Notes under the pieces: generated by a model
Seen by the model: only the letters and a program-made list of their open reading frames with translations
The model's database searches: none
What the model was told of the DNA's origin: nothing
NCBI GenBank assembly: GCA_903930435.1
Contig: CAIYYN010000065.1
Location: 62,001 to 126,000 of the forward strand
Origin: an uncultured Hyphomicrobiales bacterium
GTDB lineage: Bacteria > Pseudomonadota > Alphaproteobacteria > Rhizobiales > Ancalomicrobiaceae
DNA: 64,000 nt
Direction of reading: 5' to 3'
Part shown: piece by piece, positions 1 to 10,641 of the stretch
Position numbering within the stretch: position 1 is the first letter of the stretch
How the letters are laid out: each line of letters starts with the position of its first letter
Translations under genes and position numbers: made by a program

Positions 1-2
1 AC

Positions 3-3000
3 AGCAAGCCGCTCTGGAAGCGGGCGCGCCAGACGGTTGAGCGCTGGGCGGTCCGCCTGCAGGCGGGGCTCATGAGTGTGGTTGCGCTAGCTCTCACGAT
101 CTGGCTGGTTGGCCGAGGCGGCGGACACGCCCCCCTGCTCGAACTTGGATTTCTCTGTGTGGCGGCGCTCGGCCCTGCGGTCGCCGTGGCAGACGCTTTA
201 GCATCTGCCTGGTTCCGCCCGCCGCGCATCCGGATTCTGCCGGGTCTTGAATTGCGCGACGGCGTACCGGATTCGATGCGAACCTTGATCGTATTGCCCG
301 GGAAAATTGCAGCACCAGCGGCGATTGACCGGCACTTGAACCAGCTTGAGGTCGCCTATCTCGCCAATTCCGAAGCAGGTCTCTTCTTCGCGCTGCTCGT
401 GGATTGGCCGAAGTCATCCGGCCAAAGCTTGCCGGCGGCGGCAGTCGCGGGATTGAACGAGCTCAATCGACGCTATGCAAAACCGGCCGGTCGTGACCGC
501 TTCTCGCTGATCACGCGAGATCCGAGCCAATTTTCTCAATTGCACTGCAACAGACACCAAACGCGGGATGCTCTTGCCCGCTGGCTGAGGGGTGCGCACG
601 GGACCGGCTTCGCAAGCTCGGATGAGAGCGCCACCGGTGCGCCCGCCCGCATCCGTTATCTGATCAGCCTCGGCGCCGATACAAGGTTGCCGCTTGGCTC
701 GGTGCGTCATCTCATCGGCAAGATTGCGCATCCGCTCAATCCGACACATGGGGCCGGCCCCACCCGTTCGGCAGGACGATCAGTCAGCGTACAACCAATC
801 ATCATGACCACCATGCCGCTCAAGGGCGAGGGAACGCGCTTCCAGCATCTCAGTGCTGCCAAGGCGATCATGACCAGTTCAGGTCGCGGGCGCGAACTCA
901 GCAATCGCTCCCAGACCTTCTGTGGCGACATCTGCATCCGTGACGTGGCTCTCCTCCCGGCAGATGGATTGGTACCTCCGGACGGAGCGCACGCATTGCC
1001 TCGGACAGAATCCGAGCCGGCAGCACTCGCCGCCACCGACATCGTCGTTTTCGCTGCGCCGCCGAGGACATGGTCCGAGGCCTCCGATGCTACCGACCAA
1101 GACACAAACCGCCTGTGGGCGATCTGCCGCATTCGGCCGGGATGGCGGACGGTCGGCGAGGCGTGCCGAACGTTGGTCGCGCCCTGCTGTTTGGCCGCAC
1201 TCGCGGTCGGATGGATGCTGCGGCCGGAGCCCGCCGGCTGGTGGACGATGCTGGTGCTTGCCGCACTCGCCCTACCCGGGCTGTTGCGTGTCCTGACGAG
1301 GCTCGTCCCTGCCCTGCCAGATCAATCCATGCGCCTTCGCCTGTTGCGGGGCACAGCCGACTTGCAACTGGCGTTGGCTGATTTCGGACTCCAGCTAGCG
1401 TTTCTTCCTCAACGGGCGTGGTCGACCGCGCATATGATCCTGAGCACAATGGCAGGCTGGCCTCTGGTTAAACAGATCAGGCCCGAAACGCAGCCTGATC
1501 GAGCAGAGCCGACACTCGCCGCCACATACTGGCAGATGCGCGGCGGCCTCAGCCTCACAGGGGCGATGATCGGCCTCAGTGCCTGGCTGAAGCCAGAGGC
1601 ATTGGCGCTGACCGGTCCGATCGCGCTTGTCTGGCTCACCGCACCGGCTCTGGCGGTCTGGCTGGCACGGCCTGCAGAGGGCGCCATCGGGTCGGTGCTT
1701 TCGACGCCAGACCGGCAGGCGCTGCGAGCCATCGCACGGCGAACTTGGTCGTATTTCGAGACTTTCGTCACGCCGGCCGACCACATGCTTCCGCCGGACA
1801 ATTTTCAGGAAAACCCCAATCCGATCGTCGCTCATCGCACCTCGCCGACCAACATGGGGCTACACCTCCTCTCGATCGTCGCCGCAAGCGATTTTGGCTG
1901 GATCAGTCGCGGCAGGACCATCGATCTGCTGGAGGCCACGCTCCATGCCATGCGAGACCTCGAGCGCCACCGGGGCCACTTCTACAATTGGTATGGAACG
2001 CTCGATGCCCTGCCGCTGGAGCCGAAGTACATCTCCGCAGTCGACAGCGGCAATCTGGCAGGTCATCTCGTCGTGGTCTGGACGACCTGCAAGGACTTTC
2101 TGGCGCGGCCGATCCTTGAGGCCAACTGGCGTCCGGGCATCGAGGATGCGCTCATCCAGCTACGCACCACCCTGAAACCGACCCTGGGCGGTCCCAAGCG
2201 GGCCGAACTGACGACGTTGCTCGCCGCGATCGATGCCTTGGCCGAAACGCTGCACATGGAGGCTGTCACCCCGGTGCGGATCGCGCAGCTTCTGAAGCAA
2301 ATTGTCGGGCAGTCGGAGGCGCTTTTGGCTCTGGTGCGAACGACCATCGACCGCACCACCCCGGACGAGACGGTCCGCGCCGAGGCAAATCGCTGGTCCG
2401 GCGCCGTGGCGGCAGCCGCCCGCGATCATTGCGACACGCTGCGGACGCTTGCGCCCTGGACGGATTGGGCAGCGTCGGATCCGGCCCTCTCCGCGCGGTT
2501 CGCCACGATGCCGACGCTTCTGAGCATCGCCGACATCTGCGCCGGCTTGGCGGGCGACTTGGACGTGAACGGCGCCTCGGCAGGGACAGATGTAGCCGAC
2601 CTCCAGGTCAGACTTGCGCGCTTGAACCAGTCCGGCAGTGCCGCGCGTGATCTTGCTCAGCGCTGCCTAGCACTGGCGGATCTCACGCGGCGGCTCTTTG
2701 ATGACATGGACTTCGGCTTCCTCCTCGATCCGTCGCGGGGGCAACTGTCGATCGGCTATCGAGTTGCTGAGAGCCTGCCGGATTCCAACACCTATGATCT
2801 TCTCGCGTCGGAAGCCCGGTTAGCGAGCTTCATTGGGATCGCCAAAGGCGACCTGCCGGTAGATCACTGGCAAAGGCTCGGCCGGGGGATGATACCGGTC
2901 GACGGCAGCGCGGCACTCGTATCGTGGTCCGGCTCGATGTTCGAATACCTGATGCCGACGCTGGTCCTGCGCGAGCCGCCCATGAGCCTGATAGCCGCGA

Positions 3001-6000
3001 CCAACCGGGAGATCGTGAAGGCCCAGATTGCCTTCGGACAATCCCGCGCCGTGCCGTGGGGTGTGTCCGAATCCACCTACAATGCACGCGACATCGATCT
3101 CACCTATCAATATTCGAGCTTTGGCATTCCCAGAATTGGCTTCAAGCATGGCCTGGGCGACAATACAGTCATCGCGCCCTATGCGACCGCACTCGCGGCG
3201 ACGATCGCGCCGACGGCTGCGGTGAAGAACTTCGCGGCGCTGGCAGCGCTCGGTGCACAAGGGCGCTACGGCTTTTACGATGCCGTCGACTTCACCAGAT
3301 CGCGCCTCCCCGAGGGCGACCGTTACGCCATCATCAAGGCCTTCATGGTCCACCATCAGGGCATGAGTATCGTTGCCATCGCCGACGTCCTCGGGGCGGG
3401 AACAATACGTCGCCGCTTCCATGCCGAACCGATGATCGCGGCGACCGAGCTTGTCCTGCAGGAACCGGTCCCGCGTGATATCGCCCTGCTCTGCCCCATC
3501 CTCGAGACGGCTGAAGCGAAGACCATCGCGGACGAAACCGCGACCTCGACGCTCCGACGGTTTGCCTCACCGCATTCGGTCTCTCCGCGCACCCATCTCC
3601 TCTCGAATGGCCGATATACCGTCATGATCACCGCCGCCGGTTCCGGCTTCAGTCGCTGGCACGATACCGCCTTGACGCGCTGGCGCGAGGATACGACCTG
3701 CGATCCGTGGGGAAGCTATACATTCCTGCGCGACCGGCAAAGCGGCAAGGTCTGGTCGGCCGGCTACCAGCCAACTGGCGTCGAGCCGGATCGATACAGC
3801 GTGGCATTTTCCGAAGGCCGTGCGGAATTCACCAGAAGTGACGGGCCGATCATCACCGTGCTCGAAGTTTCCGTCTCCTCCGAACATGATGCAGAGGTCC
3901 GCCGGATCTCGATGACCAACGACGACGGCGGCATCCGCGAAATCGAGGTGACCTCGTATGCGGAGATTGTCCTGGCGTTGCCGGCTTCAGACGACGTGCA
4001 CCCGGCCTATTCCAAGCTGTTCGTCGAAACCGAGTTCGTCGCCGACCGAGGCGTGCTGCTTGCCACGCGACGTCTCGGCAAGCCCGGCGAGTCGGCCGTC
4101 TGGGCCGCGCATGTTGCCATCATCGAAGGCGAGACACTGGGAGAAACCGACTTCGAGACCGACCGCATGCGGTTCCTCGGGCGCGGGCGCACCATCCGGG
4201 CGCCGATTGCGCTGGTCGATGACGCGCCCATGGGCAGGACGGTCGGAGCAGTGCTGGACCCGATCTTCAGCCTCAGATGCCGGTTGCAAGTGCCGCCATC
4301 GACCACGGTGCGTGTCGCCTTTTGGACGCTGGTCGCGTCATCGCGCGATGCGGTGCTGCATCTTGTCGACCAGCATTTGGAACCTCAGGCCTTCGGGCGC
4401 GCCACCTCTTTGGCCTGGACCCAGGGGCAGGTGCAATTGCATCAGCTCGGGATCAACGCCGGCCAGGCCAATGCATTCCAGCAACTCGCCAACCGGATGA
4501 TCTATCTCGACCCGACGATGCGCGCCGGCTCGCGCATCCTGCGGCATGGCGAAGGGGCGGTCCCCAAACTCTGGACGGTCGGCATATCCGGCGACTTTCC
4601 CATTCTGCTGATCAAGATCGTGCGCTCGACCGACATGACCATCGTCAGGGAACTGCTGCTGGCGCACGAGTTCTGCCAACTGAAGCAACTGATTTTCGAT
4701 CTCGTCATCTTGAACGAGCAGCCGTCCACATATGTGCAGGAGTTTCAGACAGGGTTGGAGGCGCTGGTCAGGGGCAACCGCCGGTCGACGGAACCAACCG
4801 GGGATCCCGCGCATATTTTCGTCTTGCGCGCCGACCTCATTGCGGAGGATGTCCGCGCCCTCCTGCTGACAGCGGCGCGTGTGGTGCTGTTCGGTCATCG
4901 CGGCATGCTAAGCGAGCAGCTCCGGCACGCACCGGAGCCAGCGCCCGCGCCGACGCCCGCACCGCACCGCCACGCGGCAACCAGGCCCGCCGACGCAAGC
5001 CTCCCGTCCGTCGGCGCCCTGGAGTTCAGCAACGGAACCGGTGGCTTCGGCGAAGGCGGGCGCACATATGTGACCATTGCAACGGCCGATCATTCGACGC
5101 CTCAACCATGGATCAATGTGATCGCCAATCCGGAGTTCGGCTTTCAGGTATCGTCCGACGGCGGCGGTTACGCATGGTCGCTGAACAGCCAGCAGAACCA
5201 GCTGACCCCATGGTCGAATGATCCGGTCGGCGATGCGCCGGGCGACGTCATCTATCTGCGCGATGAGGACACGGGTGAGGTCTTCGGTCCGACGCATTTG
5301 CCCATCCGTGAACAGGGCACGCAATATGTGGCCCGTCACGGCCAGGGTTTCAGCCGCTTCGAGCACGTGACTCATGAGCTATCGCTGACGCTGACGCAAT
5401 TTGTGCCCGTCGCCGATCCGGTCAAGATTTCCAGGCTGACGATTTTGAACCTCTCCAAAAGGACACGGCGCCTGTCAGTCACGAACTATGTGGAGTGGGT
5501 TCTAGGCGCCGGCCGCGCAGCCTCCGCGCCCTTCGTGGTGACCGAGATCGACGAAGCGACCTCAACCCTTTTCGGGCGCAACCCGTGGAACCCGACCTTC
5601 GGCCAGCGCGTCGCGTTCATGGACATGGGCGGCCGTCAGCAATCCTGGACCGGCGACCGCAAGGCGTTCGTCGGCCGGCATGGGTCGCTAGATCGCCCGG
5701 CGGCATTGACCGGCAATGGACCATTGCCCAAAACGATCGGGGCCGGGTTCGACCCTTGCGGCGCATTGCAAACGCAGCTGACGCTTGAGCCGGGTGCAAC
5801 GATCGACCTGACGTTCCTTCTCGGACAGACTGCGACAGCGGCCGAAGCGCTGGCCTTGGTGGGGACCTACCGGGAAGCAGACCTCGACGCCAAGTTTGCC
5901 GAGGTCGCGGCATTTTGGGATGCGGCGCTGGGGAGTGTCGAGGTTCAGACGCCCGACCGCGCGATGGACATCATGCTCAATCGTTGGCTCCTCTATCAAA

Positions 6001-7427
6001 CGCTCTCGTGTCGGGTCTGGGCGCGTGCTGGCTTCTATCAGGCCAGCGGCGCATTTGGCTTTCGCGATCAGTTGCAGGACGTCATGGCGCTCTGCGTGGC
6101 GAGGCCTGCATTGGCGCGGGCGCAGATCCTGCGCGCCGCCGGGCGCCAGTTTCCGCAAGGCGACGTGCAGCATTGGTGGCTGCCGACGACCGGCAGCGGT
6201 ATCCGCACGCGGATCTCCGACGATCGCGTCTGGCTGGCCTATGTCACCAGCCACTATGTGACTGTGACCGGTGACACCGGCATTCTCGACGAGATGGTCC
6301 CATTTCTCGACGGAGCCGCGCTGAAGGACGGCGCAGCTGAAGCCTATTTCCCGCCGACGATTTCGGCCATTTCCGCTAGCCTCTTCGACCATTGCGCACT
6401 CGGGCTTGATGCAAGCCTTGGCGTCGGCAGCCACGGTTTACCCCTGATCGGCACGGGCGACTGGAACGACGGCATGAACCGGGTCGGCATCGGCGGCAAG
6501 GGCGAAAGCATCTGGCTCGGCTGGTTCCTGGCCGCGACCCTCCAGGGCCTTTTGCCGTTGGCAAAAGATCGCGTGGACGGCGCACGCCTGGAGGCCTGGC
6601 AGACGCATGTGACCGATCTCGGCCATGCTCTTGAGGCAAGCGGCTGGGACGGCAAATGGTATCGCCGCGCCTATTTCGACGACGGCACTCCTCTTGGCTC
6701 AGAGGACAGTCTCGAGTGCCGGATCGACTCCATCGCCCAATCCTGGGCAGTCATCTCTGGCGTGGGTGACCCCGCGCACGCGCAGGCGGCGATGCAGGCC
6801 GTCGACAAGGAGCTTGTTCGCAAGGACGACGGACTGGCATTATTGTTCACGCCGCCGTTCGACAGCGGAGGGCTCGACGCGGGCTATATCAGGGCCTATC
6901 CGCCGGGCTTGCGCGAAAATGGTGGCCAATACACCCATGCCGCCCTCTGGTCAGTGATCGCCTACGCTATGCTCGGCGATGGCGACAGGGCCGGCTCGCT
7001 GTTCTCGCTGCTCAATCCCGTCAACCATGCGCTGACGCCGGATGCCGTCGATCGCTACAAGGTCGAGCCCTACGTGGTCTCCGCCGACATCTATTCCGAG
7101 CCACCCCACGTTGGGCGCGGCGGATGGACCTGGTACACGGGCTCCGCGGGCTGGATGTATCGAGCCGGGCTGGAGTCCATCCTTGGATTTCATCTGGAGG
7201 CCGGACAGCTCCGGATGGATCCGTGCATCCCCCGGCACTGGCCGGGTTTCGACATCCGCTATCGCCACGGTGCAGCGACCTACGCGATCCATGTCGACAA
7301 TAGCGCAGGCGTCAATCGCGGCATCGCCTCGGCGACCCTCGATGGCGCAGCTCAAGAGGTCAGTCCGTTCAAGCTCGCCCTCAACGACGACGGCCAGATG
7401 CACCGGCTGGAGATCGTGCTCGGATGA
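3..7427 (+). CDS. NdvB-like cyclic beta-1,2-glucan synthase homologue, 5' end cut, GH94 phosphorylase domain
   Basis: The frame is open from the window edge, so the N-terminus is missing; NdvB proteins usually have about 2,800 residues and about 2,475 are visible here. Order seen: hydrophobic segments just after position 72, remains of a GT84-type region, further membrane segments (about 1170-1300 and 1560-1670), a glucoamylase-like domain (DSGNLAGH near 2045, HHQGMSIVAI near 3355), two carbohydrate-binding/GH94 N-domain-like repeats, and a C-terminal GH94 domain with GDWNDGM at 6456-6476, the motif that carries the general acid Asp of this family. In the GT84 region the usual LDADT motif reads LGADT (672-680), and the later catalytic blocks of NdvB (HDLFEG, QHRWARGDWQ) are not recognisable. 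I infer that glucan synthesis is impaired or lost and that phosphorolysis or glucan binding is the retained activity. Phosphoglucomutase follows 46 bases downstream, which suits release of glucose-1-phosphate. Confidence 0.85.
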   Translation, partial: SKPLWKRARQTVERWAVRLQAGLMSVVALALTIWLVGRGGGHAPLLELGFLCVAALGPAVAVADALASAWFRPPRIRILPGLELRDGVPDSMRTLIVLPGKIAAPAAIDRHLNQLEVAYLANSEAGLFFALLVDWPKSSGQSLPAAAVAGLNELNRRYAKPAGRDRFSLITRDPSQFSQLHCNRHQTRDALARWLRGAHGTGFASSDESATGAPARIRYLISLGADTRLPLGSVRHLIGKIAHPLNPTHGAGPTRSAGRSVSVQPIIMTTMPLKGEGTRFQHLSAAKAIMTSSGRGRELSNRSQTFCGDICIRDVALLPADGLVPPDGAHALPRTESEPAALAATDIVVFAAPPRTWSEASDATDQDTNRLWAICRIRPGWRTVGEACRTLVAPCCLAALAVGWMLRPEPAGWWTMLVLAALALPGLLRVLTRLVPALPDQSMRLRLLRGTADLQLALADFGLQLAFLPQRAWSTAHMILSTMAGWPLVKQIRPETQPDRAEPTLAATYWQMRGGLSLTGAMIGLSAWLKPEALALTGPIALVWLTAPALAVWLARPAEGAIGSVLSTPDRQALRAIARRTWSYFETFVTPADHMLPPDNFQENPNPIVAHRTSPTNMGLHLLSIVAASDFGWISRGRTIDLLEATLHAMRDLERHRGHFYNWYGTLDALPLEPKYISAVDSGNLAGHLVVVWTTCKDFLARPILEANWRPGIEDALIQLRTTLKPTLGGPKRAELTTLLAAIDALAETLHMEAVTPVRIAQLLKQIVGQSEALLALVRTTIDRTTPDETVRAEANRWSGAVAAAARDHCDTLRTLAPWTDWAASDPALSARFATMPTLLSIADICAGLAGDLDVNGASAGTDVADLQVRLARLNQSGSAARDLAQRCLALADLTRRLFDDMDFGFLLDPSRGQLSIGYRVAESLPDSNTYDLLASEARLASFIGIAKGDLPVDHWQRLGRGMIPVDGSAALVSWSGSMFEYLMPTLVLREPPMSLIAATNREIVKAQIAFGQSRAVPWGVSESTYNARDIDLTYQYSSFGIPRIGFKHGLGDNTVIAPYATALAATIAPTAAVKNFAALAALGAQGRYGFYDAVDFTRSRLPEGDRYAIIKAFMVHHQGMSIVAIADVLGAGTIRRRFHAEPMIAATELVLQEPVPRDIALLCPILETAEAKTIADETATSTLRRFASPHSVSPRTHLLSNGRYTVMITAAGSGFSRWHDTALTRWREDTTCDPWGSYTFLRDRQSGKVWSAGYQPTGVEPDRYSVAFSEGRAEFTRSDGPIITVLEVSVSSEHDAEVRRISMTNDDGGIREIEVTSYAEIVLALPASDDVHPAYSKLFVETEFVADRGVLLATRRLGKPGESAVWAAHVAIIEGETLGETDFETDRMRFLGRGRTIRAPIALVDDAPMGRTVGAVLDPIFSLRCRLQVPPSTTVRVAFWTLVASSRDAVLHLVDQHLEPQAFGRATSLAWTQGQVQLHQLGINAGQANAFQQLANRMIYLDPTMRAGSRILRHGEGAVPKLWTVGISGDFPILLIKIVRSTDMTIVRELLLAHEFCQLKQLIFDLVILNEQPSTYVQEFQTGLEALVRGNRRSTEPTGDPAHIFVLRADLIAEDVRALLLTAARVVLFGHRGMLSEQLRHAPEPAPAPTPAPHRHAATRPADASLPSVGALEFSNGTGGFGEGGRTYVTIATADHSTPQPWINVIANPEFGFQVSSDGGGYAWSLNSQQNQLTPWSNDPVGDAPGDVIYLRDEDTGEVFGPTHLPIREQGTQYVARHGQGFSRFEHVTHELSLTLTQFVPVADPVKISRLTILNLSKRTRRLSVTNYVEWVLGAGRAASAPFVVTEIDEATSTLFGRNPWNPTFGQRVAFMDMGGRQQSWTGDRKAFVGRHGSLDRPAALTGNGPLPKTIGAGFDPCGALQTQLTLEPGATIDLTFLLGQTATAAEALALVGTYREADLDAKFAEVAAFWDAALGSVEVQTPDRAMDIMLNRWLLYQTLSCRVWARAGFYQASGAFGFRDQLQDVMALCVARPALARAQILRAAGRQFPQGDVQHWWLPTTGSGIRTRISDDRVWLAYVTSHYVTVTGDTGILDEMVPFLDGAALKDGAAEAYFPPTISAISASLFDHCALGLDASLGVGSHGLPLIGTGDWNDGMNRVGIGGKGESIWLGWFLAATLQGLLPLAKDRVDGARLEAWQTHVTDLGHALEASGWDGKWYRRAYFDDGTPLGSEDSLECRIDSIAQSWAVISGVGDPAHAQAAMQAVDKELVRKDDGLALLFTPPFDSGGLDAGYIRAYPPGLRENGGQYTHAALWSVIAYAMLGDGDRAGSLFSLLNPVNHALTPDAVDRYKVEPYVVSADIYSEPPHVGRGGWTWYTGSAGWMYRAGLESILGFHLEAGQLRMDPCIPRHWPGFDIRYRHGAATYAIHVDNSAGVNRGIASATLDGAAQEVSPFKLALNDDGQMHRLEIVLG

Positions 7428-7473
7428 GCAGCCCCGCCCCATCCGCACCCGATGCCCGTGAAGGCTCAAAGTC

Positions 7474-9135
7474 ATGACCGCAAACATCAGCCCATGTGCC
7501 GGAAAGCCAATCGATCCGAAGCGGCTCGTCAACGTGCCACAACTGGTCACGGCCTATTACACAGGTCGGCCGGACCCGGCCATCCCGGCCGAGCGCGTTT
7601 CGTTCGGTACCTCCGGGCATCGTGGCTCGTCGTTCGATCATGCCTTTAACGAAACCCACATTCTGGCCATTGCGCAGGCCATTTGTCAGCATCGGAAGAT
7701 GAAGGGCGTCGACGGGCCGCTGTACATCGGGATCGACACCCACGCGCTTTCCGAACCCGCGCTGGCAACGGCGCTGGAAGTCCTGATCGGCAACGACATT
7801 GACGTCATGATCGACACATCCGGCCACTACACACCAACGCCGGTGGTCTCCCATGCCATCCTCACCCATAATCGCGGGCGAACGAGCGGGCTCGCCGACG
7901 GCATTGTCATCACCCCGTCGCACAATCCCCCGCGTGACGGCGGATTCAAATATAATCCGCCGAACGGCGGACCAGCCGGGTCCGATGTGACGGGCTGGAT
8001 CGAGAAGGCAGCGAACTCCTTGATCAAAGCGGGGTTGATCGGAGTCCGGCGGGTCCCGTACGACCGCGCGCTCAAGTCGGTTCATTTCCACCGACATGAC
8101 TATATCTCGGCCTATGTCGCCGATCTCGCCAATGTTGTTGATCTGCAGGCCATCCGATCGTCTGGCGTTCATATTGGCATCGACCCGCTGGGAGGGGCGA
8201 GCCAGCCCTACTGGGCACCGATCATCGAGCGCTACGGCCTCAACGCCACTGTCGTCAATGATGCGGTGGACCCGACTTTCCGTTTCATGACCGCCGATTG
8301 GGATGGTCAGATCCGCATGGATTGTTCCTCACCCTATGCGATGACGCGGTTAATCGGCTTGCGTGACACGTTCGACATCGCCTTCGCCAATGACACCGAC
8401 GCCGACCGACACGGCATCGTGACGAAGTCCTCAGGAGTCATGAACCCCAATCACTTTCTGGCTATCGCGATTTCCTACCTGTTCATGCACCGGCCGCGGT
8501 GGCGTGCCGATTGCGGGGTCGGCAAGACGATCGTGTCAAGCGGCATCATCGATAGAGTGGCAAAAAGACTCGGACGCAAGCTCATCGAGGTGCCGGTCGG
8601 GTTCAAATGGTTCTCCGAGGGACTCTTTGACGGCGCTCTCGGGTTCGGCGGCGAAGAAAGTGCTGGCGCCGCCTTCTTGCGCCTCGACGGCTCGGTTTGG
8701 ACAACCGACAAGGACGGTCTCATTCTCGGTTTACTAGCGGCGGAGATGACGGCGACTGGAAAGCGCGATCCGGGGCGCGCCTATGATGAACTCGCCGAGG
8801 AACTGGGCACCCCATACTACGCGCGGGTCGACACCAAGGCCTCGGCCAAGCAGAAAGAGCAGCTTGCCGCTCTCACGCCCACTGCTTTCGGTCTGACGAA
8901 ACTTGCTGGGGAGCCGGTTCTGGCGACGCTGACGACGGCACCGGGCAATGGTGCTGTGATCGGCGGCATCAAAGTCGTAACCGCCAGCGGCTGGTTCGCG
9001 GCCCGACCGTCGGGCACCGAAGATATCTATAAGCTTTATGCCGAAAGTTTCCGCGACGAGGCGCATTTACAAGAAATTCAGTCTGAAGCGCAGGACGCGA
9101 TTGCAAAGCTGTTCGCCAGTACAGTGCCCGGCTGA
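7474..9135 (+). CDS. pgm: Phosphoglucomutase (alpha-D-glucose phosphate-specific)
   Basis: Interconverts alpha-glucose-1-phosphate and glucose-6-phosphate in the cytoplasm. The 553-residue protein has the family layout. N-terminal FGTSGHRG precedes the phosphoserine loop ITPSHNPP (about 7906-7930). The metal loop DTDADRHGI is near 8393-8418, GGEESAGA follows near 8650, and the phosphate-binding [10 protein letters not shown] lies near the C-terminus. All catalytic motifs are present, so the enzyme looks active. The ATG at 7474 has AAGG upstream. It lies 46 bases after the NdvB-like gene and 77 bases before tpiA on the same strand, consistent with one transcript. It links glucose-1-phosphate made by a GH94 phosphorylase to the glucose-6-phosphate enzymes encoded on the opposite strand. 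Confidence 0.95.
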   Translation: MTANISPCAGKPIDPKRLVNVPQLVTAYYTGRPDPAIPAERVSFGTSGHRGSSFDHAFNETHILAIAQAICQHRKMKGVDGPLYIGIDTHALSEPALATALEVLIGNDIDVMIDTSGHYTPTPVVSHAILTHNRGRTSGLADGIVITPSHNPPRDGGFKYNPPNGGPAGSDVTGWIEKAANSLIKAGLIGVRRVPYDRALKSVHFHRHDYISAYVADLANVVDLQAIRSSGVHIGIDPLGGASQPYWAPIIERYGLNATVVNDAVDPTFRFMTADWDGQIRMDCSSPYAMTRLIGLRDTFDIAFANDTDADRHGIVTKSSGVMNPNHFLAIAISYLFMHRPRWRADCGVGKTIVSSGIIDRVAKRLGRKLIEVPVGFKWFSEGLFDGALGFGGEESAGAAFLRLDGSVWTTDKDGLILGLLAAEMTATGKRDPGRAYDELAEELGTPYYARVDTKASAKQKEQLAALTPTAFGLTKLAGEPVLATLTTAPGNGAVIGGIKVVTASGWFAARPSGTEDIYKLYAESFRDEAHLQEIQSEAQDAIAKLFASTVPG

Positions 9136-9212
9136 CTAGCTGTTCGGATGTGCACAGAACTTCCCAGCCAACCTGACAGTATGAGCCTTGCGGCAAGACG
9201 GAGAGCCAATCG

Positions 9213-9950
9213 ATGCGACCGATGATTGCAGGAAACTGGAAGATGAACGGCCTTCTCGCCCAACTGGTCGAGATCGAGACGATCGCGGTGGCCTGCGCAG
9301 CTTCGCCACCCCAGGCCGATTGTTTGATTTGCCCGCCGGCAACTTTGCTGGCGCTGGCCGCGCGACTGGCAGCCGGCCGTATCGCAATTGGTGCCCAAAC
9401 TTGCGATGCCGGCATTTCCGGGGCCTATACCGGCGATATCAGCGCCAATATGTGCCGCAATGCAGGGGCAAGCGCCGTGATCCTCGGACATTCCGAACGC
9501 CGTCGGTTTCATGGTGAGACGAATGAGCAGGTCTCGACCAAGGTAAGGGCAGCTTGGGCTGCTGGGCTGCTTGCAATCGTCTGTATTGGCGAGACCGAAA
9601 GGCAGCGGGTTGAAGGCCGCACGCGCACGGTCCTCGATGATCAGATGGACGGCAGCCTGCCCGACGGGCTGACGGCACAAACGACGGTCGTGGCACATGA
9701 GCCGCTCTGGTCGATAGGAACCGGCTTGACGCCGGAGCCGGCGGAAATCGAGGCTGTTCATGCCCGCATCCGCCAAGCGCTCGTCGCACGGTTTGGCGAC
9801 GAAGGTCTATCAGTTAATATCCTCTATGGCGGATCGGTGACACCTGACAATGCACGAGACATCCTGCAACTCGCGAATGTCGATGGGGCGTTGGTCGGCG
9901 GCGCAAGCCTTGACGCCATTGCGTTTGAGGCAATTCTCCGATCGGCCTGA
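9213..9950 (+). CDS. tpiA: Triosephosphate isomerase
   Basis: Interconverts glyceraldehyde-3-phosphate and dihydroxyacetone phosphate. The 245-residue length is normal. The catalytic Lys sits in AGNWKMN at the N-terminus, the catalytic His in ILGHSERRRF, and the catalytic Glu in AHEPLWSIGTG; the phosphate-binding YGGSV and GALVGGASL loops are at the C-terminus. GGAG lies about 11 bases before the ATG. It is the last gene of the plus-strand group and converges on the minus-strand group, with only 55 bases between stop codons. Because most bacteria carry tpiA beside gapA and pgk, its position here beside aldolase, phosphoketolase and transketolase suggests a second copy dedicated to this block. 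A search of the rest of the genome would decide. Confidence 0.95.
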   Translation: MRPMIAGNWKMNGLLAQLVEIETIAVACAASPPQADCLICPPATLLALAARLAAGRIAIGAQTCDAGISGAYTGDISANMCRNAGASAVILGHSERRRFHGETNEQVSTKVRAAWAAGLLAIVCIGETERQRVEGRTRTVLDDQMDGSLPDGLTAQTTVVAHEPLWSIGTGLTPEPAEIEAVHARIRQALVARFGDEGLSVNILYGGSVTPDNARDILQLANVDGALVGGASLDAIAFEAILRSA

Positions 9951-10005
9951 GACATGATGCCCTCGCGGCACGGTCGGAACTCAGAGGTCAGGGAGCGATG
10001 CCAAC

Positions 10006-10623
10006 TTATTGAGGGCCCGCAGACAGCGCTGGCCCAACGTTCCAAACCTCAATCACCCGAACGTCAGGCTTATCCTGCTTGAACGCGAGGATCGACACCG
10101 ACGCTGTCGAAAACGAGAAATGCTCGCCGGTGACAAATGGCAAGCCGATCCAGCGGACGCCGAGGGCTCTACCTATTTCTCCGTGAGAAATCAAAGCAAT
10201 ATTGCCGCTGAGGTCGGTCAATCGTCCGATCAGCCTGTCGGCTCGGCCGCACACCTCGGCGGGGCTTTCGCCATTCGGGCAGCCATCCTTGAACATCGAC
10301 CAATCCGGACGCTCCCGCCGGATATCCGCGGACGTCCTCCCCTCGTAGTCGCCATAGTCCCATTCGGCCAGATCGGGCTCGATCTGTGCGCCAAACCCGA
10401 GCCCGGCCAGATCAGCCGTGTCGCGCGCGCGTTGTCTCGGGCTCACCCAGACATGGTCGAAGCCGATATGCGCCAGCCAGGGCTTCAGCGCTCGGGCCTC
10501 GTCTTTTCCGTGCGCGGTCAGGGGAATATCCGAACGTCCGGTGTGCTGGCCGGTGAGCGCCCATTCGGTCTCGCCATGGCGAACGACATAGAGGCGCAAT
10601 GGCGCCGGATAGTGCTCGGTCAT
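10006..10623 (-). CDS. Histidine phosphatase family protein (phosphoglycerate mutase-like)
   Basis: A 205-residue protein of the histidine phosphatase superfamily. The phospho-acceptor His lies in RHGETEW (residues about 15-21), the second conserved His in ISHGEIGRAL, and the acid/base Glu region in LAEWDYGDYEG. It could be a cofactor-dependent phosphoglycerate mutase relative or a broad sugar-phosphate phosphatase; the GpmB/SixA-like length does not separate these. It lies 18 bases downstream of the aldolase gene on the same strand and is probably the last gene of that operon. By context it may dephosphorylate or isomerise an intermediate of the phosphoketolase/aldolase steps, but the substrate cannot be read from the sequence. 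Confidence 0.85.
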   Translation of the reverse strand: MTEHYPAPLRLYVVRHGETEWALTGQHTGRSDIPLTAHGKDEARALKPWLAHIGFDHVWVSPRQRARDTADLAGLGFGAQIEPDLAEWDYGDYEGRTSADIRRERPDWSMFKDGCPNGESPAEVCGRADRLIGRLTDLSGNIALISHGEIGRALGVRWIGLPFVTGEHFSFSTASVSILAFKQDKPDVRVIEVWNVGPALSAGPQ

Positions 10624-10641
10624 GCTCGGTCCATCCCCGGT

